This document shows positions 47,340 to 56,527 of a DNA stretch of 64,000 nt, one piece after another. The DNA lies in NCBI RefSeq assembly GCF_003323715.1, contig NZ_QOIN01000025.1, positions 1-64,000 on the forward strand. The letters run 5' to 3'. The notes beneath the pieces were generated by a model that was not told the DNA's origin, did no database searches, and saw nothing but the letters and a program-made list of their open reading frames with translations. Position numbers and translations under genes: made by a program. Positions within the stretch are counted from its first letter, which is position 1. Each line of letters opens with the position of its first letter. The DNA is from Streptomyces diacarni (GTDB lineage Bacteria > Actinomycetota > Actinomycetes > Streptomycetales > Streptomycetaceae).

Positions 47340-47567
47340 TGCTCGGCGCCGTCCTGGTGCGTGACGCGGACGAGTAGTCGCACGCGGTTCGCACACCTGT
47401 GCACGGTCGGCCGCCGACCAGCGCAGCCACGCCTCCCGTACGGCATCCTCAGTGCCCTCGGCGTCCTCGGCGTCCTCGGCGTCGGCTACGCGCCCGAGCG
47501 TGCGATAGACCACGCCGAAGAGTGCGGGGCGGTGTTTCTGGCAGACCTCGGTCGTGTCCGCGCTCAC
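47340..47567 (-). pseudogene. N-terminal remnant of an ECF sigma factor (SigJ-like)
   Basis: The frame from GTG 47567 reads TTEVCQKHRPALFGVVYR, then ADAEDA and VREAWLRWSAADRAQV, the sigma-70 region 2 of SigJ-type ECF factors. It keeps a GAGGA ribosome-binding site. Three tandem GGCGTCCTC units (47458-47485) insert extra Glu-Asp-Ala residues into the ADAEDA(V)QEAW region. After EPRA the frame degenerates and stops, with no region 4. The rest of 47193-47687 shows no gene. Confidence 0.6.
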
Positions 47568-47687
47568 CTGGTCCTCATGCCATCGGCGGCGCGACCGCGG
47601 CGCTGCGCGGGGCTTCCGTGCCGGGGCCCTTGCTGACATCGTGTCAACCTGCCGCAGCGCCCCGCGCCACAGGAACCAGGAGTGGTC

Positions 47688-48584
47688 ATGCCCGCCGTCT
47701 TCACACCTCAGACACCCGCCCGCGTCTCCGCCTCCACTCTCCAGGTCTCCCCGCCCGGTCTCCCCGCCTTCGAGGTCGCATACGAGCGGCGCGGACAGGG
47801 CGAACCGATGCTCCTGCTGCACGGCATCGGGCACCACTGGCAGGCGTGGGAACCCGTGCTCACCGTCCTCGCGGGAAGCTACGACGTGATCGCTCTCGAC
47901 CTGCCGGGGTTCGGCGCCTCTCCCGGACTGCCCGAAGGCCTCTCCTACGGGATCGACGACATCGTGCCGCTGCTGGCCCTCACGTGTGCGGCGTTGGGCG
48001 TCGAACGCCCGCACGTGGTGGGCAACTCGCTGGGCGGGCTGCTGGCGCTGGAGCTGGGCCTGCACGGCCACGCACGGTCGGTGACCGCGCTGTCCCCCGC
48101 CGGCTTCTACACCACGCCGGAGCGGCTGTACGCCTTCTCGGTGCTGCGCGGCATGCGCGCGGGGGCGCGGGCGCTGCCGGACGCGCTGCTCGGTCCCGTG
48201 GCCCGTTCCGCCGCGGGACGTGCCGCGCTCACCAGCACCATCTACGCCCGCCCCGGCCGGCGTTCGCCCGACTCCGTGGTGGCCGAGACCCGCGCGCTGC
48301 GCCAGGGCAGCGGCTTCGCTCCGGTCCTCGCGGAAGGGCGGCGCCCCGGTTCGCGCTTCGCTCACGACATCGCGGACATACCGGTGGCCATCGGCTGGGG
48401 CGACCGCGACAGGCTGCTGCTGCGCCGCCAGGGCGTGCGGGCCAAGCACACGATCCCGGGCGCCCGCCTTGTGCGGCTGCGCGGCTGCGGACACGTGCCG
48501 ATGAACGACGACCCGGCGGCCGTCGCCCGCGTCGTGACGGACACGGCCCGCGCGGCCGGCCCCGGCCTGCCCGAGGGGCCGTGA
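47688..48584 (+). CDS. Alpha/beta hydrolase
   Basis: A 298-aa hydrolase. Oxyanion region is LLLHGIGHHWQAWEP, nucleophile Ser in VVGNSLGGLLAL, acid in IGWGDRDRLL and His in RGCGHVPMNDDP. The general fold does not define a substrate. ATG 47688 has AGGAG 5 nt upstream. It points away from the ECF sigma remnant. Confidence 0.85.
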   Translation: MPAVFTPQTPARVSASTLQVSPPGLPAFEVAYERRGQGEPMLLLHGIGHHWQAWEPVLTVLAGSYDVIALDLPGFGASPGLPEGLSYGIDDIVPLLALTCAALGVERPHVVGNSLGGLLALELGLHGHARSVTALSPAGFYTTPERLYAFSVLRGMRAGARALPDALLGPVARSAAGRAALTSTIYARPGRRSPDSVVAETRALRQGSGFAPVLAEGRRPGSRFAHDIADIPVAIGWGDRDRLLLRRQGVRAKHTIPGARLVRLRGCGHVPMNDDPAAVARVVTDTARAAGPGLPEGP

Positions 48585-48646
48585 CCGGCGGCCGCGCCCC
48601 GCGACCCGACCCGGCGGCGGGCCCGGTCGCGGGGTGCGGCGGTCAC
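48581..48646. terminator. Long bidirectional terminator
   Basis: GTGACCG...CCGC.CCCCGCGACC pairs with GGTCGCGGGGTGCGGCGGTCAC, about 21 bp with one bulge. It lies between the convergent hydrolase and YceI genes. Confidence 0.75.
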
Positions 48647-48653
48647 CGTGTCG

Positions 48654-49562
48654 TCACTGCGGCGGTGTCGGGGTGTCGTGCGTGCGGTACATGGCCTGCA
48701 CGTCCATCTCCAGTTGGACCGTGGGGCCGACGATGGCGATACCGCGAGCCAGCATGTTCCGCCAGTTGAGGGTGTAGTCCTCGCGGTGGAGTTCGGCGGT
48801 GGCGCGCGCGGCGCACCGCAGTTCCTCGCCGTATCCGCCGTTGACCGCGCCCAGGTAGTCGGTGTCCAGGCTCACGGTGCGGCTGACGCCGTGCAGCGTG
48901 AGCGTGCCCTGCACCGTCCACTTGGAGCCCGACCGGTGGATGAACCGGTTGCTCGCGAAGTGCAGGTAGGGGTGGCGCTCGACGTCCAGGAAGTCGGCTG
49001 AGCGCAGATGGTCGTCCCGGGACCTGTTGCCCGTGGCGATGCTCGCCGCCTCCATGCTGATCTCCAGGTAGCTGTCCTCGACCTGTTCGGCGACGCGTAT
49101 CCCGCCCTCGAAGCGGGTGAATCTGCCGTGCACGTTGGCCATGCCGACGTGCCGCGCGACGAAGCGGATCGCCGTGTGCGGCGGGTCGATGAGCCAGACT
49201 CCGGGCTGCGGCAGCTCCGGCGTCTGGCCCGACAGCAGCTGGATGCTCTGCGGTGCGGGCCGGGTGCCCGCGATGACGTCGAGGGTGCGGTGGGCAGGCT
49301 GCAAACCCTCCAGCGTGGCCATGACAGCGTACGTACCGTGTGGCAGTGCGGCCGTGACGAGGCCGTAGGGGTCGCTGGTCGTTCTGACCATGCGGCGACC
49401 CGTCTCGCTGGACGTCAGAGTGATCTCGGCATTCGGCAGCGGCTCACCGACCGGGTCGGTGATCTGCAGCACGGCGAACCCGGCGTCGGCCGGGAGCCCG
49501 GCCATCCACCCACCTCGGTCGGCCTGCTTCGGCCCTCTCCGTAGAAGGGTTCCGAGGCCCAT
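48654..49562 (-). CDS. YceI family protein with N-terminal carboxypeptidase-regulatory-like domain
   Basis: A 302-aa protein. After about 20 basic residues, an Ig-like carboxypeptidase-regulatory domain (about 25-100: AVLQITDPVGEPLPNAEITL, YGLVTAALPHGTYAVMATLEG) precedes a YceI lipocalin-like domain (about 113-300: GVWLIDPPHTAIRFVARHVG, GNRSRDDHLRSADFLDVERH). YceI proteins bind isoprenoid-type lipids. No signal peptide is evident. GAAGGA precedes ATG 49562. Confidence 0.85.
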   Translation of the reverse strand: MGLGTLLRRGPKQADRGGWMAGLPADAGFAVLQITDPVGEPLPNAEITLTSSETGRRMVRTTSDPYGLVTAALPHGTYAVMATLEGLQPAHRTLDVIAGTRPAPQSIQLLSGQTPELPQPGVWLIDPPHTAIRFVARHVGMANVHGRFTRFEGGIRVAEQVEDSYLEISMEAASIATGNRSRDDHLRSADFLDVERHPYLHFASNRFIHRSGSKWTVQGTLTLHGVSRTVSLDTDYLGAVNGGYGEELRCAARATAELHREDYTLNWRNMLARGIAIVGPTVQLEMDVQAMYRTHDTPTPPQ

Positions 49563-49776
49563 ACTGATCGTCCTTCTTTCTTGGCTGTGCTCGTGACGCT
49601 CGTTCATCGTGGGGGGTGGGGCTCCTCGGGAGCCGCGGACGATCGTACGGATGTGCCTGCGGCTGCCATGCACCCGGTCGTTGAAACTTGTCCCAACCCA
49701 TGGAAGAAACGGCGTCCACCGCCGCCAGGCGCCTGCCACGCGCCGCGCCGCGCCCCATGAGGGGCGTGCCCGGGCG

Positions 49777-52700
49777 TCAGCTCAGCGCGTTCTCGATCCG
49801 CACCTCCAGCGCGCCCGCCTCGCTCATGCGCTCGGTGACGGTGCCGTGCGGATCGGGCGTGCCCTCCGGGTAGGTGGCGCGTACCCGGGTGAGCCGGACG
49901 ACGGCCGCCTCGTAGCGGCCCAGATCGGCTTCGAGTCCGGCCGCCCGCAGCTCCGCGCTGGTCGCCTCGTGCAACCCCGCCTCGCCGCAGGCGTGGAACG
50001 CCTCCACCGCACGGTCGGCGTACGCGATGCCCTGCTCGTAGCACGCCAGCGCCGCCTCCCCCTGCTCGCCGGAGAGCGGAAACGGGAGCGGAACCGGCTC
50101 GATGAGCAACTCGGCCGTCTGCCGGAAGGTGTGGCCGACCTCCAGCCGCAGGCGGAGCCGCTGCTCCTCGTCGAGCTCCGCCTCCTCGCGGCGCAGCACC
50201 GCGGCGATCTCCTCCTGCGCCGCGTCCATGCGGCGCAGCGATCCCCCCACCTCCGCTCCCGACTCCCTCGCGAGCCAGGCGCGGGCGTGGAGCGTACGGA
50301 TGACCGCGTGGTGGTCCCCCAGCGCGCGCCACAGCTCCTCGGCGCCCGCGTACAGCTCCTCCGCCTCCGCGAATCTGTGCCCGGCCCTGTGGGTGTCGGC
50401 GGCCAGATGGGTGACGACGGCGCGCCCGTGCCGGTCCTGCCACGGCTGCGGCCCGAGAGCCGCCCGGCGCAGCAACCCGGCGGCTTCCCGCAGCTGTTCG
50501 GGCCTGCCGCTGGCGTGGCCGAGCCAGACGCACGCCTGGACGATGCCCGTCTCGTCGGCGGCTTCCAGCAGCCCGTCCAAGGCGCCGACCAGCACGGCAG
50601 CGGCCTCGTCCGTCTCCTCCAGCGCGAGCAGGCAGCCGCCGAGACGCAGCATGGCGCGGGGCACGTCCCCCTCCCCCGCCGCCCTGAACTCGTGCACCGC
50701 GCACCGCAGGGACGCGGCCTCGTCGGTCAGGAGCCCCTGTGCGGCGTGCACGTCGGCGTGCAGCAGGTGGAGGCGGGCGCGGTCGTGCGCGGTACGGGCC
50801 GCGCGGCCCTCGGCGCGGTCCTCCTCCAGGGCGCCGGACAGCACCTCGTCGGCGCGCTTGTGGTCCCCCATGTCCATGAGCAGGCGGGCGAGCGCGAGTT
50901 CGGGCCCCGTGGCGGCCCAGGGGCGCCCGTCCTCGTGGAAGAGCTCGGCCGCCGCCGTGAGCAGTTCCGCCGCCCTGGCGGGCGCGCCGCGCTGTGCGGC
51001 CAGACGGCCGCGGGTCTCGGTGGCCTCGGCGACCCGGGCACGCACTCCCGGCGCCGCGCGGTCGGGTTCCGCCAGGGCGATCAGGTCGGCCAGCTCGGCG
51101 TCGAGCGCGTCCGCCGCCGGGCCGAGGGCGTCGGGCGCGCCCCGCGCGGCGTCGAAGGGTGTGCCGTCCTCCTCGTCGCCGTCCGCCCACGGGCTCAGTT
51201 CGCGCGCCCGCATCCTTGCCCCCGTCAGCAGGACGGCGGTGGCGTGGCGGGTGCCGACGCTCCCTTCGGCGTGCAGCCGCCTGGCCTCCGAGCACAGCAC
51301 GCCGATGGGCTCAGGCGGTACGCGCGTGCCCTCCGGCGCGAAGGAGGCGGAGAAGACGGCGCGGGCCCGGCAGGCGAGGGCTTCGCCGGGCAGGCCCGCA
51401 CCGGCGAACAGGCGCGCCGCCTCGGTGAAGCGGGCCGCCCCCGCCGCCGGGTCCCTGCGGGCGAGCAGCATGGCGAGGTGGTCGAGGACTTCGGCCTGCT
51501 CCCCCTGGCCGAGTTCCACGCCGCCGCGGGTGACGGCGTCGTCGGCCGCCACCCACGCCGTCGCCGCCGCGGGGTGGCCGAGTGCACTCAGCCTGCGTGC
51601 CTCGGCCAGCATCCCGTGCGGGTCGGGCGCGGCCGGCTCAGCCGGCGCCGCCGGCGCCCCGGGCGGCAGCGCGCCGGGGCCTACTCCGAGCGGGAGACGG
51701 CGCACGCACGGCCGCAGCGCGAGCCGGGCGCGGACGGCCGCACGGTGGTGTTCCGAGGCGGCGCGCGCGTCGAAGCGCGCCGCGGCCTCCAAGGCCAGCG
51801 AGGCGGCTTCCTCTTCCAGCGCGGCGGCCGTCCGGGGGCGGCCCCCCGGGCCTGGCACGGGCAGGTCCCCGCGGCCGAGCTCCACCAGCCGCCGCGTCAG
51901 CTGCGCGACGGAGGCCATCCAGGCGCCCTTCCCCGCCTGGTCGCCATCCTGCCGCCGGTGCGCGCCTTGCTCCTCGGTGAGGATCTCCAGCCCGCGCGGC
52001 TCGTTCCCGGTGCGGGCGCAGAACTCCAGGTGCGGGGCGAGGGCAGCGCCGCCGGCTGCGGGCGCGTCCCGCACCAGGAGATACCCGGCGACGTGCCGGG
52101 AACGCGCCTCCTCGATCCGGCCGAGGCGCAGCAGCGGCGGAAGCGAGTCGGCCAGCAGCGTGGACCTGCGGCTCGCGCACGGGTAGTCGCCGCGCAGTAC
52201 CGGTTCCCACAGCCGCAGCGCCGCCTCGTCGTCCGCCGCGCCCGCGCCCGCCCGTACGGCGTCGGCCCGCTGGGCGCGCGCGGCGTGGGCCTGTCCGCGC
52301 CAGGCGAGTTCGCAGCCCGCGCAGTCGGCGCTCTCGTCCCGTTCGGCCTCCAGCCAGGCGTCGTAGGCGCGGACGGCGCGGGGGCCGTCGCCGAGGTCCT
52401 GCGCCACCATGAACTCCCGCGCGTGCACGGCCCGCTGGGACAGGCACGCGCGCGCGTGGCGGCGGGACATCACCGACAGCCACTCCTCGACGTCCGCCGC
52501 CGGGACCGCGGGGTCGCCGAGCACGTCCTCGACGGCCCAGCGCAGCGACCACAGCAGTGCGAACCCGGCCTCCTCGCCGAAGGCGTCCGGGTGCGCGTCC
52601 TGAAGGTCCAGCGCGCGGGCCACCAGGGGGGCGCACACGCGCGCGCCGGTGCCCAACGCGCGGCTCGCGGCGAGATGCAGCAGCGCCTCCGCGAGCGCCG

Positions 52701-52848
52701 CGCGCCCCTCCCGCGTGTCAGGACCCGGCAGCTCCTCGGCCGCCGCGACCAGTTCCTCCGCCCGTGCGACGCGCTCGGGCCCGTGCGGGGCCAAGCCCTG
52801 CGCCCCCGTTTCCCCGCGCAGTTGTGCGGGCGTTCGGCTGGTGGTCAT
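49777..52848 (-). CDS. Large Ala/Arg-rich helical-repeat (TPR-like) protein, unknown function
   Basis: A 1023-aa soluble protein built of repeated short helices rich in Ala, Leu, Glu and Arg (for example GRIEEARSRHVAGYLL, RFAEAEELYAGAEELWRALG), which suggests tetratricopeptide-type repeats across most of the length. There is no kinase, NB-ARC or helix-turn-helix domain. The N-terminal third has three clustered Cys (CLS, CAGC). ATG 52848 has GGGAGG upstream; the longer frame lacks support. It diverges from the phosphatase gene. Confidence 0.75.
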   Translation of the reverse strand: MTTSRTPAQLRGETGAQGLAPHGPERVARAEELVAAAEELPGPDTREGRAALAEALLHLAASRALGTGARVCAPLVARALDLQDAHPDAFGEEAGFALLWSLRWAVEDVLGDPAVPAADVEEWLSVMSRRHARACLSQRAVHAREFMVAQDLGDGPRAVRAYDAWLEAERDESADCAGCELAWRGQAHAARAQRADAVRAGAGAADDEAALRLWEPVLRGDYPCASRRSTLLADSLPPLLRLGRIEEARSRHVAGYLLVRDAPAAGGAALAPHLEFCARTGNEPRGLEILTEEQGAHRRQDGDQAGKGAWMASVAQLTRRLVELGRGDLPVPGPGGRPRTAAALEEEAASLALEAAARFDARAASEHHRAAVRARLALRPCVRRLPLGVGPGALPPGAPAAPAEPAAPDPHGMLAEARRLSALGHPAAATAWVAADDAVTRGGVELGQGEQAEVLDHLAMLLARRDPAAGAARFTEAARLFAGAGLPGEALACRARAVFSASFAPEGTRVPPEPIGVLCSEARRLHAEGSVGTRHATAVLLTGARMRARELSPWADGDEEDGTPFDAARGAPDALGPAADALDAELADLIALAEPDRAAPGVRARVAEATETRGRLAAQRGAPARAAELLTAAAELFHEDGRPWAATGPELALARLLMDMGDHKRADEVLSGALEEDRAEGRAARTAHDRARLHLLHADVHAAQGLLTDEAASLRCAVHEFRAAGEGDVPRAMLRLGGCLLALEETDEAAAVLVGALDGLLEAADETGIVQACVWLGHASGRPEQLREAAGLLRRAALGPQPWQDRHGRAVVTHLAADTHRAGHRFAEAEELYAGAEELWRALGDHHAVIRTLHARAWLARESGAEVGGSLRRMDAAQEEIAAVLRREEAELDEEQRLRLRLEVGHTFRQTAELLIEPVPLPFPLSGEQGEAALACYEQGIAYADRAVEAFHACGEAGLHEATSAELRAAGLEADLGRYEAAVVRLTRVRATYPEGTPDPHGTVTERMSEAGALEVRIENALS

Positions 52849-53139
52849 CGTGCCTCCCGTGCCGGGGAACGGCGTGCGTGTGGCGTGCGGTCTCAGTTGT
52901 CCGTGAAGCGGCATCCTAGGACGATCGGAACGGCCGGACGGTACGTACTCGGGACGGGCCCCTTCTGCCGAGTGTGACGGCGGGTGTTCACTGGGACGCC
53001 GGGTGCACGGCACCCGGGCGGGGTACAACCGGCACCGCACGCGCCGCCCGCACACCTGCTCCGACGTATCCGACCGGCACGAGAGACCGACGAGGCGGCA
53101 GCGACCGTCAGACATCTCACCGCATCGAGGAGTCCGTCC

Positions 53140-54708
53140 ATGGCACAGGCCGATCCGACCACCGGCAGATCCCACGGGCGCCGCGCGGTACTGCGCGGCA
53201 CGGCAGCCGCGGGAGCCGCGCTCTCGCTTCCCCTGGTGGGCGCGGCGGCGCCCGCGCAGGCCCGGCGCGGGCGCCCGTCGGCCGACTGGGGCGTCCAGGC
53301 CGGGGACGTGACCTCCTCCTCAGGTCTCGTGTGGGTGCGCTCGGACCGCCGGGCACGCATGCTGGTGGAGACGTCGGCGACCGAGACGTTCCGCAACCCG
53401 CGGCGGTGGCACGGACCGCTCGTCGGCCCGGACACGGACTTCACAGGGCGTACGGCGCTCCACGGACTGCCGGCGGGAGAACAAATCCACTATCGGGTGA
53501 CCCTGGCCGACCCGGACGATCCGCGGCGCACCGGCGAGCCGGTGTACGGCACCTTCCGCACCGCACCCCACCGCAGGCGGGACGTGCGGTTCCTGTGGTC
53601 GGGCGACCTGGCGGGACAGGGCTGGGGCATCAACCCCGACCGCGGCGGCTACCCCATCTTCGCCGAGATGCGCGGGTTGAACCCGGACTTCTTCCTCAAC
53701 AGCGGCGACGCCATCTACGCCGACTCCCCCATCCAGGAGCGCGTCGAGCTGCCGGACGGCGGTGTGTGGCGGAACGTCACCACCGAGGAGAAGTCGAAGG
53801 TCGCCGAGACACTGGCGGAGTTCCGCGGCAACTTCCGCTACAACCTGCTGGACCGCAAGCTGCGCGACTTCAACGCCCAGGTGCCGTGGATCGTGCAGTG
53901 GGACGACCACGAGGTGCTCAACAACTGGTATCCGGGGGAGATCCTCGACGACGACCGGTACACGGTCAAGGACGTCTCGACACTGGCGGCCCGCTCCCTG
54001 CGGGCGTTCAGCGAGTACTTCCCCCTCGGCACCCTGCGGCCGGGCGAGGACGGGCGCGTCCACCGCGTCGTGCGGCACGGTCCGCTCCTCGACGTGTTCG
54101 TCCTCGACATGCGCGCCTACCGCAACGCCAACTCGCCGGGACGGCAGCCGGACGACGCGCAGGGCATCCTGGGCGAGCGGCAGCTGGAATGGCTCAAGCG
54201 TGAACTCTCGCGCTCCCACGCCACCTGGAAGGTGATCGCCTCGGACATGCCGCTGGGCCTCGTCGTCCCGGACGGCAAGACGGACTACGAGGCGGTCGCG
54301 CAGGGCGACCCGGGCGCCCCACTGGGCCGCGAACTGCAGATCGCCGAGCTGCTGCGGCACATCAAGCACCGCCGGATCACCGGCACGGTCTGGTTCACCA
54401 CCGACGTGCACTACACGTGCGCCCAGCGGTACGACCCCGACAAGGCCGCCTTCAAGGACTTCGCACCGTTCTGGGAATTCGTCTCAGGCCCGATGAACGC
54501 GGGCGGCTTCGCCGCGCTCGACCTGGACGGCACCTTCGGCCCCGACCAGAAGTTCGTCAAGGCACCGACACGGGCGAACACTCCGCCGACCGAGGGCGGG
54601 CAGTACTTCGGGCAGGTCGACATCGACGGCTCCACCGGCGAACTGACCGTGCGGCTGCGCGAGGAGGGCGGCGCCGTGCTGTTCACCAAGACTCTAGTTC
54701 CGCAGTGA
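53140..54708 (+). CDS. PhoD-like alkaline phosphatase/phosphodiesterase, Tat-exported
   Basis: A 522-aa secreted phosphoesterase. The twin-arginine signal is HGRRAVLRGTAAAGAALSL, cleaved near APAQA (about 45). N-terminal PhoD domain (about 48-145: WGVQAGDVTSSSGLVWVRSD), then a metallophosphatase core with LWSGDLAGQG, LNSGDAIYAD, QWDDHEVLNNWYPGE and FTTDVHYT supplying metal ligands. PhoD enzymes are Ca/Fe-dependent and usually phosphate-starvation induced; no clear PHO box was found. It is the last core-like gene before the accessory island. Confidence 0.93.
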   Translation: MAQADPTTGRSHGRRAVLRGTAAAGAALSLPLVGAAAPAQARRGRPSADWGVQAGDVTSSSGLVWVRSDRRARMLVETSATETFRNPRRWHGPLVGPDTDFTGRTALHGLPAGEQIHYRVTLADPDDPRRTGEPVYGTFRTAPHRRRDVRFLWSGDLAGQGWGINPDRGGYPIFAEMRGLNPDFFLNSGDAIYADSPIQERVELPDGGVWRNVTTEEKSKVAETLAEFRGNFRYNLLDRKLRDFNAQVPWIVQWDDHEVLNNWYPGEILDDDRYTVKDVSTLAARSLRAFSEYFPLGTLRPGEDGRVHRVVRHGPLLDVFVLDMRAYRNANSPGRQPDDAQGILGERQLEWLKRELSRSHATWKVIASDMPLGLVVPDGKTDYEAVAQGDPGAPLGRELQIAELLRHIKHRRITGTVWFTTDVHYTCAQRYDPDKAAFKDFAPFWEFVSGPMNAGGFAALDLDGTFGPDQKFVKAPTRANTPPTEGGQYFGQVDIDGSTGELTVRLREEGGAVLFTKTLVPQ

Positions 54709-54791
54709 CCCCGACTTCGGGCGTGGGCGTGCTCGCCCCACAGAACGCGGGTGCTGATCAGACCCCGCCCATGTCCGAAGGAGAACCCCCG

Positions 54792-55202
54792 ATGAAGGCC
54801 GTTGTCTTGCCGTTGTACGCCAGATGGCCCGCCATCGGTGGCCGCCCCGTCGTCCTCCTGGCCGCCCCTGGCCATGTCGGCACCCGGGGAGTACGCGCTG
54901 GCCGTGGAGGCCGGGTGGTCCCAGACGGTGGCGTGGCTCATGCCCGTGGTGGTGTCCGTGTACGCGGCCGTGGCGGCCGTGATCGCGGCCACCCGCCCCA
55001 AGGGATCCGCCGACGACACTCCGCCCTGGCTGGCGCACTGGCCGCGCTAACTCTGGCCTTGGCTGCCCAAGTCGTGGCCCACCTCATCGCGGCCGGGTTC
55101 ATGGCCTCCGGCCCCCTCCTGGTGGCGGCCACGTCGGCCGTCCCTCCGGTCGTGGTCGCGCACCTGCTCCACCTGGCCGCTATGCTGGGCATTGTCGCTT
55201 GA
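54792..55202 (+). pseudogene. DUF2637 membrane protein, broken by two frameshifts
   Basis: Reading three segments in two frames gives one DUF2637-like protein. It starts at ATG 54792 (GAAGGAG upstream), shifts near 54870 into SAPGEYALAVEAGWSQTVAW and a membrane helix, and shifts back near 55020 into LAGALAALTLALAAQVVAHL and two more helices. DUF2637 proteins are carried by actinomycete integrative/conjugative elements and plasmids. The two shifts compensate, so two indels or sequence errors are needed. Confidence 0.6.
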
Positions 55203-55212
55203 CCCCGGACCC

Positions 55213-55255
55213 ACGAAGGGCCCACCTTCCGAGAACTGGAGGGTGGGCCCTTCGT
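55213..55255. terminator. Very strong terminator, 18-bp stem
   Basis: 55213-55230 pairs with 55238-55255 almost perfectly (one G-U) around the loop GAGAACT. It lies between the convergent DUF2637 remnant and the lipoprotein gene. Confidence 0.9.
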
Positions 55256-55278
55256 CATGTCTGGGCGCGTTCACCGCG

Positions 55279-55671
55279 TCACGGGCACACCGTGCGCTTC
55301 ACGACCTTCACCACCTGGCCCGCCTGGTCGTCGGTCAGCGACGGGACGGGCCCGCCCCTGAACCGTGCCTTGGCTTTGCCCTGGACGGTGGCGGCGTCCT
55401 TCTTCTGCTTCAGGTCCAGACACACGCTCCTCGCCCGACGTACGGCCCGGTCCCGGTCCTCCGCCAGACCCGCGTCCACCGCCCGGAGGCCGTTCAACAG
55501 CTCCTTCTGATGAGCGGCGTCCGGGGTGGACACCACCTGGGCAGGCGACGCCGGCGAGGCCGTCTTCGGGCTTTTTGTGGGCTCCTTGGCGTCGTCTCCG
55601 CCGCTTTCCCCACACGCCGCCAAGGTGAGCAACGCGGACGTCGCAATCACGGCTATCCCAATACGTTTCAC
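55279..55671 (-). CDS. Small lipoprotein (DUF732-like)
   Basis: A 130-aa protein. Signal peptide from GTG 55671 (VKRIGIAVIATSALLT) has a lipobox LAAC, followed by a Ser/Lys/Pro linker and a helical domain with two Cys (SVCLDL and the C-terminal VCP), as in DUF732. GGAGAG precedes the start. It is probably anchored outside the membrane; function unknown. Last gene of the leftward accessory operon. Confidence 0.75.
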   Translation of the reverse strand: MKRIGIAVIATSALLTLAACGESGGDDAKEPTKSPKTASPASPAQVVSTPDAAHQKELLNGLRAVDAGLAEDRDRAVRRARSVCLDLKQKKDAATVQGKAKARFRGGPVPSLTDDQAGQVVKVVKRTVCP

Positions 55672-55776
55672 GGTCTCTCCGTACGTAAGTAGCCATGTGG
55701 GGAGACATCGGATAGTACGCCATGTCAGTGACAGGTCACTCTGGGGGAAACAGGCGGCCACGGGGTGTACTTTCGG

Positions 55777-56433
55777 TTACGCCACCGATGCCCGAACGAT
55801 GAGCGTCCCAATGTGCCCTTCGTACGGTGCCTCAAACACGCTGGCTGACGCGCTGGCGAATCCGGCCCAGGCCAGCATTCGCTCCCACACTGCGGGCCGG
55901 AAGCTGTAGCGGTAGGTGAACATGGCCTTTCCCCCGAAGCCGCCTTTGTACATGCCCTGTGGTCCGTAGGCCCCCGGGATGGCGGGAGGCTGAGAGAACA
56001 CGAACACGCCACCGGGGTTGAGCCGGGCCCGTACGAGCGGGAAGAGGCGCCCGGGGTCAGCGAACCACGCCGCACCGAACATCGAGTACACGGCGTCATA
56101 GGTGTCTGTGTGCTCTGCCAGGTACTCCAGAACATCCCCGTGAGCGAACCTCGCTCCGGTCTCCCTCCACCGCTCCCGGGTCTTCTTGACCATGACTGGG
56201 GACAGGTCAACGCCGTGGGCCTTCACTCCTCGACTGTCGAGATACGCCAGCGCCCGGCCGGTGCCGCACCCGATTTCCAACACGGTCGAAGGGTCGCCCA
56301 GTAGCTCCGGCCCGGGGCCGTGCCCTACATACTGTGTCCAGTTGAACGTGGGTTCGGCGTCGTCCTTGAACGCAGACTCCGCGTAGGTGTCCCAGAGTTC
56401 GGTCTCTGCGACAAGGTCATGGGGTACGGGCAT
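55777..56433 (-). CDS. SAM-dependent methyltransferase (class I)
   Basis: A 218-aa methyltransferase. Motif I VLEIGCGTGRALAYLDSRG, acidic motif VDLSP, FAHGDVLEYLAE, the hydrophobic YDAVYSMFGAAWF and the LNPGGVFVFSQPP segment. The N-terminus (LWDTYAESAF) is typical of methyltransferase type 11. It lies 95 bp downstream of the glycine-rich-domain-like gene in the same direction, on a transcript that may be attenuated. AGAGGA precedes ATG 56433. Confidence 0.85.
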   Translation of the reverse strand: MPVPHDLVAETELWDTYAESAFKDDAEPTFNWTQYVGHGPGPELLGDPSTVLEIGCGTGRALAYLDSRGVKAHGVDLSPVMVKKTRERWRETGARFAHGDVLEYLAEHTDTYDAVYSMFGAAWFADPGRLFPLVRARLNPGGVFVFSQPPAIPGAYGPQGMYKGGFGGKAMFTYRYSFRPAVWERMLAWAGFASASASVFEAPYEGHIGTLIVRASVA

Positions 56434-56527
56434 GGCGTCCTCTGTCGATGGTGGTACGGCATGGTGCCCCACCCTCACGGAGAGGGCAGGGGCACCGTAG
56501 CGGTTCAGTGAAGGGAACCGTAGCGGT

